Shown here: piece after piece, positions 37,579-48,276 of the stretch | Layout of the letters: every line of letters begins with the position of its first letter | Position numbering within the stretch: position 1 is the first letter of the stretch | Origin: Enterobacteriaceae bacterium LSJC7 | GTDB lineage: Bacteria; Pseudomonadota; Gammaproteobacteria; Enterobacterales; Enterobacteriaceae | Direction of reading: 5' to 3' | DNA: 64,000 bases | Assembly: GCA_000302695.1 (NCBI GenBank) | Contig: AMFN01000002.1 | Coordinates: forward strand, 559,948-623,947 | Notes under the pieces: generated by a model | Database searches by the model: none | Told to the model about the DNA's origin: nothing | The model's input: the letters and a program-made list of their open reading frames with translations, nothing else | Translations under genes and position numbers: made by a program

Positions 37579-38630
37579 TCTATCCTTATCCCGGGGAGAA
37601 ATTTTAAACGTGTTAAAAAATAAACAACAATCTGGCCTGCATGTTTTAAAGCAGGTCGGAGAGTAAAAGCCAGGTATGCCTTGCATAGATAATGTATAAC
37701 GCAATTATTTTTGGCAATTTAAAGTTAAAAGGGCATTATTTTCTGGTGCTGGAATATTCTTAATGAATTTTTCCGGTAATACATAAAATCGCTGTCTCAT
37801 TAGCCATAATAACGGGCTTCAGCTCACTCAATGGGTTGACCTTTAGCATGATATTTTGGGAATAATTCGGTGGTGACCAGGATTATTACCTGGCGCAAGG
37901 GTGGGGCAGTCCGGGTAAATAGCACGAATAGTTAATTTTGTTGTGGGGATGATTGTCAGCCATGCCTGGCTGACGACAAAGGGCTCATCTGTGAGTCATA
38001 TGAGTTGAAGAAAGGCCTGGCGGTTATTTGCGCATGAATAAACCTCTATACCCGTTCTGTTCATTTATCAGGATGAGTACATCCTGATGATGGAATGTTC
38101 CACGATGAAAGGTGCCCGCGCGTTGTCGAACAACAGCTTGTGTTTTTATCAGCGGGCGTTGCGCGACCATACAGGCCCGATGAATCACGCAGCGGCGTTC
38201 ACCTGAATAAGCCAGTGGTCAGCCTGTGGAGCGCTTCCAGGCGAGCCATGTCGGGAGTCAGCCACGAAAGTGTGATACTGCGAATCGTGTGTTTGAAACA
38301 CTAACACGGCTCAGAAAGTGCAATGCGATTGCTGTCAGAGATGGTTGGCGGGAGAGCGTGGCTTATGCGAATGCCTTGCGTGTACAGCATATGGCAATAA
38401 CGATTGTGGTCAACAAGCCAGATTGTCTGGCGTACAGGCGCCATGAAGACGCCGTATTTCAGGCGCTGTTGTCTTCTGTTTGCCTCAGCGTAAAGTCGGG
38501 TGATTATCAGCCCGTCCGGTGCCACCCGTAGCCTGGTTAACTTCCTGCGTAACGAGGCGAGGGTAATGCGTGCTACGGGGGGAATCTTTGTATGGTACAG
38601 CGTTGTACAGGCTGGTGGCGTTAAATAACT
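37579..38630. other. Gene-poor 1.05-kb stretch
   Basis: No convincing gene. A 101-codon open frame (38226-38531, plus) has no ribosome site and an unrecognisable product. The left part is A+T-rich, the right part close to genome average, so the right part may be decayed coding sequence. Confidence 0.45.
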
Positions 38631-38659
38631 CGCTCTTCGCAGAGTGTCTTCGAAGAGCG
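38631..38659 (-). terminator. Probable terminator of the GT8 gene
   Basis: CGCTCTTCG and CGAAGAGCG form a 9-bp stem just beyond the glycosyltransferase stop codon. The T-tract is weak on both strands. Confidence 0.55.
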
Positions 38660-38665
38660 TTTTGC

Positions 38666-39688
38666 TTAGAACGGGCGTGGGGGGTTACCTGGCGTGAGTT
38701 TTTTATATAAGTATCTCACCTGCGTTAACAGACTGCGCAGATAGTGTTTTTGTCGGTATTCGTGCTTTGAGCGCAGCTTGAGCAAATTCACAGAATGCGC
38801 ATCATGCAGCGGCGAGCCGTGCCAGGGCGATTGCTCAAAAGCCAGATCAAACCAGTGAGAAGAGGGATATCTCATCCACTGCAACCAGGGTTTTGAATTA
38901 CTGGTGTAATGGATAAAGACGGTTTCATCCGTTATGGTCTGGTGCGCTTCGTGAAGGGTTCTGGCACCAAAGTGATGAGCCGCATCATAAATTTGGTTGT
39001 ATTTACCAGGCAGCAGAACGCTGTTGCCACAAAACAGAATGTTGAGAATGTCCTGGTCCAGGAAGCTGTATTCCACGCTTTTATCGCCAATCATCGCCAG
39101 CGATTTGTCTGTCAGGTTGTTCGCTTTCCACTCGTTAAGATTCAAATAAATCACGCCAGCGTTAAAGTAGTTGCCAGCAAGTCCTGGCAGCCCCAGCCGC
39201 GCTTCACATTTCTGCTGTACGGTATCGAGATCCGGGATAACGGCAGCGTATTTTCCGTCCAGAGAAAGATCAAAAAGGGCATCAGGACTGTTTTTGCATA
39301 CCACGTCGGCATCGAGGTACAGCGCTTTACTGCGGTTTTTAACGTTGGCTAAATAATGAAAGGCGATAAATCGGTAGTAGGTTGCCACGGTCCATTTTGC
39401 TCTGACTGGAAAGTGAGCAAAAGAGCTGTTGTCCACCATGTAGATATAGATGTTGGTTTTAAATTTCTTCGCCAGTTCATTAAATTTATTAAGGTAGTCA
39501 TCATTAATAAAATCAGTGAAGAAATGAAAGTTAAACTTCTGCTGGCTGTTGATGAGGATGGAGGTCGCGGAGACAGCGGCGCCGAGCAAAAAGTTTTTAT
39601 CGATACTGTAAATAACGTCATGCACTTCCTCACCAGGTTGCGCGCTAACGTACTCGTTGCTGACAATAAACTTTATTATGTTATCCAT
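38666..39688 (-). CDS. Family 8 glycosyltransferase (WaaO/WaaI/WaaJ-like)
   Basis: A 340-residue protein from MDNIIKF. GT8 enzymes transfer glucose or galactose from UDP-sugars to the LPS outer core. The N-terminus VIYSIDKNFLLGAAVSATSIL, the metal-binding DADVV (D126, D128), NYFNAGVIYLNLNEW and the family HYTSNSKPW motif are present. It stands alone, far from any other LPS gene in the window, so its acceptor is unclear. Confidence 0.88.
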   Translation of the reverse strand: MDNIIKFIVSNEYVSAQPGEEVHDVIYSIDKNFLLGAAVSATSILINSQQKFNFHFFTDFINDDYLNKFNELAKKFKTNIYIYMVDNSSFAHFPVRAKWTVATYYRFIAFHYLANVKNRSKALYLDADVVCKNSPDALFDLSLDGKYAAVIPDLDTVQQKCEARLGLPGLAGNYFNAGVIYLNLNEWKANNLTDKSLAMIGDKSVEYSFLDQDILNILFCGNSVLLPGKYNQIYDAAHHFGARTLHEAHQTITDETVFIHYTSNSKPWLQWMRYPSSHWFDLAFEQSPWHGSPLHDAHSVNLLKLRSKHEYRQKHYLRSLLTQVRYLYKKLTPGNPPRPF

Positions 39689-40122
39689 TGATTTTAGCTC
39701 TTGATTATAAAGCAATATTTAACGATTTATGTCCTAAATGCTCTGTTCGTCGGCCCTGATTTGCTTTTCTGAGGGGGCTTAGTGGTTGCTCACCAAAGGA
39801 ACAGTGCGAGACGCATCGCCAAATATTGTCCACTTTGCAGACGGTATTGCATTCGTTACGCGCCTCATCCTAAAGCAACCGTTGCGCGTTGGCTATGTTA
39901 TCTCGCCGTAAGGACGTGAGCCAGGCGCTTGCAGTGGTGAGGCTCAGGCATCTGTGCTTACCTGCTGACTGGCGCTGTATATTATTTCTACCGTCGGTCA
40001 ACCTGGCTTCATTATTATCCTGGCAATTAAGAATGGTTTTTTTATTACGCAGTGTTTGTTTTTTGCACAGTTGAGCTGTGATATTATCATGTCACTTCCC
40101 AACAGAACGTGCAGAGGATTTT
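39689..40122. other. Intergenic region before the small ORF
   Basis: 434 bp between divergent genes. A 61-codon open frame at 39889 has no ribosome site. I see no gene. Confidence 0.45.
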
Positions 40123-40311
40123 ATGAATACCGAATTAACCGCAACGACACTTGCCTTAGAATATATTCGTCGTGAAAAAGAAACCTTAACCCCCGCTCAG
40201 TTCCTGACGCGAGTGCGCCAGCTACGTCTTGAATTTCAGGATCTTATGGGGCTGACGTCTTCTGAACTGGTTGAAGAAATCTCCTTTGCAACCCGCCTGG
40301 GTATTCACTAA
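40123..40311 (+). CDS. Small uncharacterised protein (62 aa)
   Basis: A compact, mostly helical, charged protein (MNTELTATTLALEYIRREKE... ending EEISFATRLGIH), preceded by CAGAGGAT six bases before the ATG. No signal peptide or membrane segment. I do not recognise the family. The good ribosome site and plausible amino-acid composition argue that it is real. Confidence 0.65.
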   Translation: MNTELTATTLALEYIRREKETLTPAQFLTRVRQLRLEFQDLMGLTSSELVEEISFATRLGIH

Positions 40312-40614
40312 CGCTGCCAATAAACCGCAGTGAGTTGCGTGGTTGTGCCTTTCTGTGGCCTGTGTGTTGTCCTGCAAAACCGCCAGGCCGGAAAGGCAAC
40401 GTATTTTGTTAGTATGAATGTTTAATTTTTGTTATTAGTTTGTTTGTGTGATTGCGAACAGAGCAATACATTCGGACTACGCCGTATAACGTCTGCATTT
40501 TATTCAGTAATGACTGCGCAACAATAATCATCAGAAATATTCACTTAAATTTGATTAAGATCATAAAGTGGCGCATAGTAGCGGCGTTTTCTTTTCCTGC
40601 TCTCACGATTTCTC
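40312..40614. other. Intergenic region before the OrtT-like gene
   Basis: 303 bp, A+T-rich toward the right; probably holds the promoter of the next gene. No ORF or RNA recognised. Confidence 0.4.
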
Positions 40615-40788
40615 ATGACGCTCTATCAACACATGCTGGTTTTTTATGCGGTTATGGCCACTGTTGCGGCCGTCATTACCTTTTTTCTTGCCAGAGATAA
40701 GCTGAGTATAAAACTGCTTAGCGCGTTGTTGGTTGGGGCGACCTGGCCCATGAGTTTTCCCGTCGCACTGCTTTTCGCCCTTTTCTAA
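40615..40788 (+). CDS. ortT: OrtT/GhoT-family membrane toxin (57 aa)
   Basis: A 57-residue protein. OrtT and GhoT are small inner-membrane proteins that damage membrane potential and lower ATP. Two hydrophobic segments (about 7-26 and 34-57), the start MTLYQHMLVFYAVMA and the C-terminal WPMSFPVALLFALF closely match E. coli OrtT as I recall it, including total length. GhoT is paired with the antitoxin GhoS; no GhoS-like gene is adjacent, which fits the orphan OrtT. The ribosome site is weak. Confidence 0.85.
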   Translation: MTLYQHMLVFYAVMATVAAVITFFLARDKLSIKLLSALLVGATWPMSFPVALLFALF

Positions 40789-40977
40789 CGTTCGCTTGCG
40801 AGATTTTCTTCTTTTACTGATGTATCTTTCAGCAGCTTAAGCGGTTTTTTGATTTCACTCACTGGTTACACGCCGCGTAGAGAGGGATGATAGCGCCGCC
40901 GCCATTAAGCGCAAACTCAGGCACAGACGCCCGTCTGGGACCTGATTTCCTGTCATTTATCTGATAACCGTAAACCA

Positions 40978-41232
40978 ATGGAACAAAAACCCGTCCGTAG
41001 CCCAGGTGGCCGTCTTGCCTTGTGGGCACTCTATCTGTTTTGCTTTTATTCACTCTGGGCCGTTTTACGCTATGTCTGGGTTATGAGCGGCGTCGAGCCA
41101 GCGCCGGGTTCCGGCATGGCCGGTGCTGTCGGTGACAGAATGCTCAACGCACTGCTGGGCCTTCTGGTACTGGGGACGATAGGCAGCGTTTTAGGTGTGA
41201 TTGTCTGGATTACGCGCCCAAGAGTGTACTGA
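40978..41232 (+). CDS. Small membrane protein, DrpB/YedR-like
   Basis: An 84-residue protein with two membrane segments (about 13-35 and 57-79). The pattern GGRLALWALYLFCFYSLWAVLRYVWVMS resembles E. coli YedR (DrpB, linked to cell division), and the gene sits next to yedJ as yedR does in E. coli. The ribosome site is poor, so the exact start is uncertain. Confidence 0.6.
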   Translation: MEQKPVRSPGGRLALWALYLFCFYSLWAVLRYVWVMSGVEPAPGSGMAGAVGDRMLNALLGLLVLGTIGSVLGVIVWITRPRVY

Positions 41233-41295
41233 GCGCTGGTGAAACGCCGCTCCGGCTTGTTACCCTGACGTTTCATTTTATTCAGAGGACATTCT

Positions 41296-41985
41296 ATGTC
41301 GCCCGAATACTGGCAGTCGCAGTTTGAAGCCTGGCTGGCACAGCACGCGCCGGAAGATGACAAGGCGCACGATATTGCGCACTTTCGCCGCGTATGGCAC
41401 ACCGCTCGCCAGCTGATTAAAGAGCACCCGGCAGACCCCCTGGTGGTACTGACCGCCTGCTACTTCCACGATATTGTCAACCTGCCTAAAAACCATCCTC
41501 AGCGTGCGCAGGCCTCGGCAATGGCGGCACAGGAAACGCTGCGTATTCTGCGCGACGCGTTTCCGGCATTTCCGTCAACATTACATGAAGCGGTGGCGCA
41601 CGCCGTGCAGGCGCACAGTTTTAGCGCTGGCGTAACGCCGCTCACGCCCGAAGCGCGCATTGTGCAGGATGCCGACCGACTGGAGTCGCTGGGGGCAATT
41701 GGTCTGGCGCGGGTTTTTTATGTCTCTGGTGCGCTGGGACGTGCGTTATTTGACGGTGACGATCCGCTCGCCGAATGCCGGGAGCTGGATGATTTGACCT
41801 TCGCTCTGGATCATTTTCAGAAAAAGTTGTTGCTGTTACCGGATACCATGCAAACAGAACCGGGTCGCCAGCTGGCGCGCCACAACGCTAATTTTCTGGT
41901 GCACTATATGGCTAAGTTATGCGCTGAGTTGAAAGGCGATTTTTGCACACCCGATGCCGATGTTCTGGCACGGTTTATGCGCTAA
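41296..41985 (+). CDS. yedJ: HD-domain phosphohydrolase YedJ
   Basis: A 229-residue HD-superfamily protein. Metal ligands are seen in [23 protein letters not shown] (HD pair) and the distal [13 protein letters not shown]. The cellular substrate is not established. CAGAGGACA precedes the ATG. It lies directly before dcm, as in E. coli. Confidence 0.9.
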   Translation: MSPEYWQSQFEAWLAQHAPEDDKAHDIAHFRRVWHTARQLIKEHPADPLVVLTACYFHDIVNLPKNHPQRAQASAMAAQETLRILRDAFPAFPSTLHEAVAHAVQAHSFSAGVTPLTPEARIVQDADRLESLGAIGLARVFYVSGALGRALFDGDDPLAECRELDDLTFALDHFQKKLLLLPDTMQTEPGRQLARHNANFLVHYMAKLCAELKGDFCTPDADVLARFMR

Positions 41986-42053
41986 CGCCGCGGCTGCGTT
42001 CTCTCGGTGCGGAAACGGTGGTAGAGTCTCAGCAAAGTATTCCAAAGGAATTG

Positions 42054-43466
42054 ATGATGGAACAACCCGATTTTACTGCCGAATCCCGGAGTTTTGGGGC
42101 GCAGCAGCAGCAGGAAATGTCGCTAAAAGAAGAACGAGCGCTGGCTGAACAGGTATTACAGATTTACGATGTGAAAACCGTGGTTGAAAAGCTTAACGCC
42201 GCCCGTGGTGACTGGAGTCGGGAGTCCTTCAAACGCTGGTATACCGGTAAATCCCAGAGCCGCAGCCTCATTGCACGCGAAATGGCAATACTACAGAATC
42301 TGCTGCCAAAACCACCTGCACACCATGGTCGTTACGCGTTCCGCTTCATAGACCTTTTTGCTGGTATCGGCGGTATCCGTCACGGTTTTGAGGCGATTGG
42401 CGGGCAGTGTGTGTTGACCAGCGAGTGGAATAAGCACGCGGTGCGCACCTACAAAGCCAACTGGTATTGCGACCCTGAGTCTCACCGTTTCAACGACGAT
42501 ATCCGTGATATTACGCTCAGCCATCGCGCTGATGTGGATGACGAACAGGCCGCAGAGCATATTCGTCAAGCTGTACCGGATCACGATGTACTGCTGGCAG
42601 GCTTTCCGTGTCAGCCGTTTTCGCTGGCGGGGGTGTCCAAGAAAAATGCGCTGGGCCGCGCCCACGGCTTTGCCTGTGAAACCCAGGGGACGCTGTTTTT
42701 TGACGTTGCCCGCATTATTGCGGCAAAACGCCCGGCGATTTTTGTGCTGGAGAACGTGAAGAACCTGAAGAGTCACGATAAGGGCAATACCTTTCGCATC
42801 ATCATGCAGACGCTGGATGAACTGGGTTATGACGTAGCCGATGCCGAGACTAACGGCCCGGATGATCCGAAGATTATCGATGGCCGCCATTTTCTGCCAC
42901 AGCACCGTGAGCGCATTGTGCTGGTCGGCTTTCGCCGCGATACCGGCCTGAACAACGGTTTTACGTTGCGCAACCTGCCTGACTGCTATCCAAAGCGGCG
43001 CATCACCTTTAATGAACTACTCGATGACGAGGTGCCAGGCAAATACATCCTGACGCCGACGCTGTGGCGCTATCTGTATCAGTACGCCAAAAAGCACCAG
43101 CTGAAGGGCAACGGCTTTGGCTACGGGATGGTCGACCCAACCAACCCCAACAGCGTTGCGCGCACGCTGTCAGCACGTTATTACAAAGACGGTGCAGAAA
43201 TCCTGGTTGATCGCGGCTGGGACAAAGCGCTTGGCGAGCGCGACTTCGGTGATGAATTAAACCAGCAACATCGCCCGCGCCGTCTCACGCCGCGCGAGTG
43301 CGCGCGTCTGATGGGTTTTGAAGCCCCGGGCCGGGCTGATTTTCGCATCCCGGTATCAGACACCCAGGCTTACCGCCAGTTTGGTAACTCCGTTGTGGTA
43401 CCGGCTTTTGCGGCAGTAGCGCGGTTACTGGAAAGCCGAATCATCAAAGCAGCAGCGGGCAAATAA
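42054..43466 (+). CDS. dcm: DNA cytosine methyltransferase Dcm
   Basis: A 470-residue C5-methyltransferase; Dcm methylates the inner C of CCWGG. Motif [19 protein letters not shown], motif [10 protein letters not shown] with the catalytic Cys near 186, motif [19 protein letters not shown] (VIII) and the C-terminal [10 protein letters not shown] (X) are intact. The start uses the first of two adjacent ATG codons after AAAGGAA. The N-terminal 75 residues differ most from E. coli Dcm. Confidence 0.96.
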   Translation: MMEQPDFTAESRSFGAQQQQEMSLKEERALAEQVLQIYDVKTVVEKLNAARGDWSRESFKRWYTGKSQSRSLIAREMAILQNLLPKPPAHHGRYAFRFIDLFAGIGGIRHGFEAIGGQCVLTSEWNKHAVRTYKANWYCDPESHRFNDDIRDITLSHRADVDDEQAAEHIRQAVPDHDVLLAGFPCQPFSLAGVSKKNALGRAHGFACETQGTLFFDVARIIAAKRPAIFVLENVKNLKSHDKGNTFRIIMQTLDELGYDVADAETNGPDDPKIIDGRHFLPQHRERIVLVGFRRDTGLNNGFTLRNLPDCYPKRRITFNELLDDEVPGKYILTPTLWRYLYQYAKKHQLKGNGFGYGMVDPTNPNSVARTLSARYYKDGAEILVDRGWDKALGERDFGDELNQQHRPRRLTPRECARLMGFEAPGRADFRIPVSDTQAYRQFGNSVVVPAFAAVARLLESRIIKAAAGK

Positions 43467-43949
43467 ATGGCAGACGTTCACAGCAGGGCGGTGCGGAGCA
43501 AAAATATGCGCGCTATCGCCACGCGTGATACCGCCATTGAAAAGCGCCTCGCCGGGCTACTGGCCGAACGGGATATTGCTTTTCGCACGCAGGATGCGCA
43601 ACTTGCCGGTAGGCCTGATTTTGTGCTCGACGACTGGCGTTGCATTATCTTTACCCACGGCTGCTTCTGGCACTACCATGACTGCTATCTCTTTAAAGTG
43701 CCTGCTACTCGCACCGATTTCTGGATGGGTAAAATCAACAGCAATGTCATGCGCGATAAGCGCGACATTGCGCGTTTACTCACTGACGGCTGGCGCGTCA
43801 TGGTCGTCTGGGAGTGCGCCCTGCGCGGGCGCGACAAGCTTGGCGACACCGCTTTGTCCGAGCGGCTTGAGGAGTGGATTTGCGGCGGCGCAACCTACGC
43901 TGAAATTGACACACGCGGCATTCACGCCGCCACGCCGCCTCAGGGTTAG
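43467..43949 (+). CDS. vsr: Very short patch repair endonuclease Vsr
   Basis: A 160-residue endonuclease that nicks 5' of T in T:G mismatches arising from deamination of Dcm-methylated C. SKNMRAIATRDTAIEKRLA, D51 in GRPDF, H64 and H69 in FTHGCFWHYHDC and WECALRGR are conserved. It starts directly after the dcm stop; in E. coli the two genes overlap. Its stop overlaps the yedA stop. Confidence 0.96.
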   Translation: MADVHSRAVRSKNMRAIATRDTAIEKRLAGLLAERDIAFRTQDAQLAGRPDFVLDDWRCIIFTHGCFWHYHDCYLFKVPATRTDFWMGKINSNVMRDKRDIARLLTDGWRVMVVWECALRGRDKLGDTALSERLEEWICGGATYAEIDTRGIHAATPPQG

Positions 43950-44860
43950 CGGCTTTCTCCTTCACAGGGTTTCACCACCGGCGGTGCCGGGAACAGGTAT
44001 TTACCCAGCGTGACCAGCAGGACCGCCAGAAGGATCACCGCCAATGCCAGCCATTCTACGCCGCTGAGACTCTCACCGGCAAAACCCGTCCCCAGCAGCA
44101 CCGCAACTACCGGGTTAACGTAGGCGTAACTGGTGGCAATCGCCGGTGCGACGTTGCGAATAAGAAACATATAGGCGCTGATGGCGATAATGGAGCCAAA
44201 AAGCGCCAGATAGCCCACAGCCAGAATGCCCTGTAGCGTCGGTGGCTCAGTGACGCGCTCACCGCTGACAAAGGCGACAAGCAGCAGAGCCACCCCCGCT
44301 GCCAGCATCTCAATTGCCCCCGCCATTAATCCACTCGGCAGTGCAATGCGCGAGCCCCACACCGAACCAAACGCCCAGCTTAGTGAGCCAACCAGAATCA
44401 TCAGCGCGCCCCAGCGGTTACCACTGAGGTTACCGCCGCTGTTGAGCAGAATAATGCCAACAAGACCAATGCCAATGCCGAGCCATTCCAGTGCGCGGGT
44501 TGGGATGCCAAAAAGACGGCTAAAGCACAGCGTAAACAGCGGCACGGTGGCGACCATCACAGCGGCGATGCCGGACGGGACATTCTGGTGCTCAGCGACG
44601 GTCACCGTGCCGTTGCCCATCGCCAGCAGCAGCAGACCAACCAACGCGGCATTGCGCATTTCACGCAGCGGCGGCAGGCGGTGTCCGCGCGCCAGCAGCA
44701 CGCTAAGCAGTAGCAGACCGGCGCACAGAAAGCGCACGCCTGCCATCGTGAGCGGCGGCCAGCTTTCAACCCCCAGACGAATAACAAAGTAGGTTGAACC
44801 CCAGATGATGTAGAGCGCAAACAGTGCGCCTGCCAGCGGTAGCCAGCGAGGAATACGCAT
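43946..44860 (-). CDS. yedA: EamA-family (DMT) transporter YedA
   Basis: A 304-residue inner-membrane protein with ten hydrophobic segments in two EamA repeats (ALYIIWGSTYFVIRLG; GSLSWAFGSVWGSR). The substrate is not established. GAGAGGAC precedes the chosen start MRIPRWLP; a 27-codon extension is possible but unlikely. Convergent with vsr. Confidence 0.93.
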   Translation of the reverse strand: MRIPRWLPLAGALFALYIIWGSTYFVIRLGVESWPPLTMAGVRFLCAGLLLLSVLLARGHRLPPLREMRNAALVGLLLLAMGNGTVTVAEHQNVPSGIAAVMVATVPLFTLCFSRLFGIPTRALEWLGIGIGLVGIILLNSGGNLSGNRWGALMILVGSLSWAFGSVWGSRIALPSGLMAGAIEMLAAGVALLLVAFVSGERVTEPPTLQGILAVGYLALFGSIIAISAYMFLIRNVAPAIATSYAYVNPVVAVLLGTGFAGESLSGVEWLALAVILLAVLLVTLGKYLFPAPPVVKPCEGESR

Positions 44861-45038
44861 ACGTCCTCTCTGCGTAAATAAAAGTAAAGGAGAAACAGTA
44901 AACGCGAAATGGCGGCGGCTGGCGAGAGATTTTAGTGCCATAGCGAGGTTATTTTTTCATGTAGCCTGGGGAGTTTCGGCAGTTGAGTTTTTGCTCCATA
45001 CTTAGCCGGAATTCAACAAAATAAAAAGGAAGGTTATT

Positions 45039-45953
45039 TTGGCCGGAAGTAGTTTGTTAACGCTGCTGGATGATATCGCCACACTGCTGGATGACATTTC
45101 AGTGATGGGGAAACTGGCAGCAAAAAAGACAGCCGGGGTGTTAGGCGACGATCTTTCACTTAATGCGCAGCAGGTGACGGGCGTACGCGCCAACCGTGAA
45201 CTGCCGGTGGTCTGGGGCGTGGCGAAAGGCTCTTTCGTCAACAAGCTGATACTGGTGCCGCTGGCGCTTGTTATCAGCGCTTTTGCACCATGGGCCATCA
45301 CACCGCTTCTGATGCTGGGAGGCGCATTTTTGTGTTTTGAAGGCGTGGAGAAAGTGCTGGAAAGCCTGCGCGCGCGCGGTAAAAAGCAAAGTCCGCAGGA
45401 GCGCCAACAGCGTCTGGAGGCTATTGCGGCTCAGGATCCTAAAGCGTTTGAGCGCGATAAAATTAAAGGTGCTGTCCGCACTGATTTTATTTTATCGGCG
45501 GAAATTGTCGCTATCACGCTGGGGATTGTGGCCGACGCGCCGCTGCTGACTCAGGTGCTGGTGCTTTCCGGCATTGCCATTCTGGTAACGGTAGGCGTGT
45601 ATGGCCTGGTGGGGCTGATTGTGCGGCTCGATGATATGGGCTACTGGTTGGTTGAGCGCACTTCTGCGCTTGCGCGTGCGACAGGTAAAGGTCTGCTGGC
45701 GCTGGCTCCGTGGTTAATGAAGTCACTGTCGATTATTGGCACGCTCGCAATGTTCCTCGTTGGCGGCGGCATTTTAGTGCACGGTATCGCACCGCTGGCG
45801 CATGCCATTGAAGGCTTTGCCGCTCAGGGCGGGGCGCTGGTAGCGTCAGTGCTGCCGGTGCTCATCAATCTGGTGCTGGGTTTTATTGTCGGCGGCGCGG
45901 TGGTGTTGATTGTGAACGGAATTAATCGCCTGCGTGGCAAAAGCGCGCATTAA
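45039..45953 (+). CDS. yedI: DUF808 inner-membrane protein YedI
   Basis: A 304-residue protein from a TTG start after AAGGAAGG. The N-terminus [20 protein letters not shown] is almost invariant in the family. Several hydrophobic segments follow (around 75-100, 150-190, 225-250, 270-295). Function unknown. Confidence 0.93.
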   Translation: MAGSSLLTLLDDIATLLDDISVMGKLAAKKTAGVLGDDLSLNAQQVTGVRANRELPVVWGVAKGSFVNKLILVPLALVISAFAPWAITPLLMLGGAFLCFEGVEKVLESLRARGKKQSPQERQQRLEAIAAQDPKAFERDKIKGAVRTDFILSAEIVAITLGIVADAPLLTQVLVLSGIAILVTVGVYGLVGLIVRLDDMGYWLVERTSALARATGKGLLALAPWLMKSLSIIGTLAMFLVGGGILVHGIAPLAHAIEGFAAQGGALVASVLPVLINLVLGFIVGGAVVLIVNGINRLRGKSAH

Positions 45954-46048
45954 ATAATTAAGAAAAAGCTGAACGTCACAGCGAGCAAAACGCGTTTTTC
46001 CTGGCTACGCTGTAGTGGGTTTCCCCAGACTGAACAGGAGACGCAAAG

Positions 46049-46228
46049 ATGCTTTTTGTGATCAGTGATGAGGTCAGACACAAAAACGGCGGTCAGCGCA
46101 TGATTGTGACCGGGTTTGCCAGCGGCATGGTGGAATGCCGCTGGTATAACGGTTTTGCGGTCCAGCGCGAGGCGTTCCGTGAGGAAGAGCTGCGTGCAGG
46201 CAAGCGTGAAAACGGCATCCACGAGTGA
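46049..46228 (+). CDS. yodC: Small protein YodC (59 aa)
   Basis: A 59-residue protein; MIVTGFASGMVECRWYNGF is the family core, found in E. coli YodC. CAGGAGACG lies before the ATG. Function unknown. It lies between yedI and dgcQ as in E. coli. Confidence 0.93.
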   Translation: MLFVISDEVRHKNGGQRMIVTGFASGMVECRWYNGFAVQREAFREEELRAGKRENGIHE

Positions 46229-46493
46229 TGCCTGAGGCCGACGTGTATTACCGTGTCTGAGGCGGCACGTTCCTGTGCCGCCAGTCATCCCTACATTACG
46301 TACTGGGCCTGCTGGCCCGTTATTCCTGCCAGGGTTTTCCGTGGGCGCGATGCCCCTGAAATATGCGGTCTGTTAAGAATTTTCCAGGTGTGGACGCGGG
46401 ATGTCTGGCAAAATAGTGCCGGTACCATAGTGTTTCACGCTCAAACAGGCTTATCTGCCAAAGACGTATTCTTGAATATCAGGGAGAGCTGTC
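46229..46493. other. dgcQ upstream region with a hairpin
   Basis: 265 bp with no gene. GGCGGCAC and GTGCCGCC (46261-46282) form a strong stem without a T-run, 33 nt after yodC. Confidence 0.45.
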
Positions 46494-48158
46494 GTGTCTG
46501 CGGACCGAAATCAGCAACAAACTGGCCGTGTCAAAAACCCACACCGGGTAGTGAATATCTGCTTTCTTGTGGTGTTTATCTGCTCCACACTTCTGACCTG
46601 GCGCGAGATGGTGGTACTTGAACACGCCTATATTTCGTCTCAGCGCAATACGCTGGATAATATTGCCACCTCACTGGATCGCCAATTGCAACAAAGCATT
46701 GATAATCTGCTATTTTTTCGCAACACCATGCGCTACGCGTTGCAATATCCCATTTCTACTGATAAATCGCGCAAGGCAATGACTGAATTTGACACGCTGC
46801 GACGCCAGCCGCACTGGCAGATCCGTCTGGATCCCGGTCGCAGCATGCCGCTAAGCGGTGTTTCCGATGATTTTGTCAGCGCCAATGCACTGCTGATTCG
46901 CGACGAAGATACTCTGCACAGCGAACTGAGCGCCGCGCTGGAGTTTAGCTATATTCTGGAACTGTCTGATACCCGCCGCGATCTGCAACGCCGTACCTAT
47001 TATGTTTCGCGTGCTGGATATTACATTTCCAGCCTTCCGGGTAAGGATGATGACTCGCTGATTGCCCGCTATGCTCGCCAGGTGTCTCGTCCGTATTTTG
47101 CCCAGCACGATGACCGCTATAACCATACGCGTGCGCTGCGCTGGGAGCACTCCTGGGACCCGACGCGCAATAAAGACCAGGTCATTACCGCCAGCGTGCC
47201 GCTGGACTATCAGAACCGTTGGTACGGCGTGCTGGCGATGGATTTTACCATCCCCGCCATGAACAAATTTCTTGCCAGCGCGATGCCTGAGGAAGATGAG
47301 AGCACCATTTTCCTTTATGACAACAAGTTCAACGTCATTGCGTCTACCAAACCGCAAAGTGACAGCCCGCAGTTCAACCAGAGCCAGTTTGCGGAAATTG
47401 CCCGCAGTATGGAGCTGAGTAATGAAGGGGAGTTGCGCATGGATGGTAGCTTTGTCACCTGGGATAAGCTCAATACTTTTGATGGTGTGCTGATAAAAGT
47501 GCACACCCTTGATGAAGGTGTGCGCGGTGAGTTTGGTCGTATCAGCATTGTGCTGTTGCTGCTCTGGTTGCTGTTCACGCTGATGCTGCTCGGCTCCTGG
47601 ATAGTTATCCGCCGTCTGGTCAACGACATGATGTCGTTGCAGTCACGCCTGACGTGGCGTGCCAATTACGACACGCTGACGCGTTTGTTTAACCGCGGAG
47701 CATTTTTCGAACATGCGCAGACCTTCGCCAGAGAATGCCGTTTGCGTGGCCAGCCGTTCTCTGTCATCCAGCTTGATTTGGACCATTTCAAAAGCATTAA
47801 CGACCGTTTTGGTCACGATGCCGGGGACCGGGTGCTCAGTCATGCGGCAGGTATCATCAGCGGTTCATTACGCGGTGAAGATATCGCCGGGCGCGTAGGC
47901 GGGGAAGAGTTCTGCGTAGTGCTGCCAGGAGCGACGATGACGCAGGCGGGAGAGGTCGCCGAGCGTATTCGTGAGCGGCTGAACGTGAAAGAGCTTCTGA
48001 TACGCAATGGCGATACGCTGCACATCAGTGCTTCCTTTGGCGTCAGTTCCTCGCAGGAAAGCGGTGATTACGACTTTGAGCATTTACAGAACGTGGCCGA
48101 CGGGCGTTTGTATAAAGCGAAGCAGGGAGGCCGTAACCGGGTGTGCAGCGAGGGATAA
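46494..48158 (+). CDS. dgcQ: Membrane diguanylate cyclase DgcQ (YedQ)
   Basis: A 554-residue protein from a GTG start. It makes cyclic-di-GMP from two GTP; in enterics it promotes cellulose production. Layout: membrane helix about 19-38, periplasmic sensor domain about 40-345 (CHASE7-like), second helix about 350-372, GGDEF domain about 390-554 with active site GGEEF (469-473). The inhibitory I-site RxxD is seen as RGED just before. AGGGAGAG lies upstream. Confidence 0.93.
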   Translation: MSADRNQQQTGRVKNPHRVVNICFLVVFICSTLLTWREMVVLEHAYISSQRNTLDNIATSLDRQLQQSIDNLLFFRNTMRYALQYPISTDKSRKAMTEFDTLRRQPHWQIRLDPGRSMPLSGVSDDFVSANALLIRDEDTLHSELSAALEFSYILELSDTRRDLQRRTYYVSRAGYYISSLPGKDDDSLIARYARQVSRPYFAQHDDRYNHTRALRWEHSWDPTRNKDQVITASVPLDYQNRWYGVLAMDFTIPAMNKFLASAMPEEDESTIFLYDNKFNVIASTKPQSDSPQFNQSQFAEIARSMELSNEGELRMDGSFVTWDKLNTFDGVLIKVHTLDEGVRGEFGRISIVLLLLWLLFTLMLLGSWIVIRRLVNDMMSLQSRLTWRANYDTLTRLFNRGAFFEHAQTFARECRLRGQPFSVIQLDLDHFKSINDRFGHDAGDRVLSHAAGIISGSLRGEDIAGRVGGEEFCVVLPGATMTQAGEVAERIRERLNVKELLIRNGDTLHISASFGVSSSQESGDYDFEHLQNVADGRLYKAKQGGRNRVCSEG

Positions 48159-48183
48159 TGTGCGGCAGATTTTCCACTGAGTA

Positions 48184-48276
48184 GGTTGGTTGGTTGGTTG
48201 GTTGGTTGGTTGGTTGGTTGGTTGGTTGGTTGGTTGGTTGGTTGGTTGGTTGGTTGGTTGGTTGGTTGGTTGGTTG
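48184..48276. repeat. Tetranucleotide repeat (GGTT)23
   Basis: An uninterrupted run of 23 GGTT units, 25 bp after the dgcQ stop. On the minus strand it reads as a QPTN-repeat frame. Perfect tetranucleotide tracts of this length are unusual in enterics and prone to slippage. No start codon or promoter is placed so that its length would clearly switch a gene. Confidence 0.98.

Noticed and set aside
38226-38531. 101-codon open frame in the gene-poor region
   Set aside because: No ribosome site, no recognisable domain, and competing frames on the other strand.
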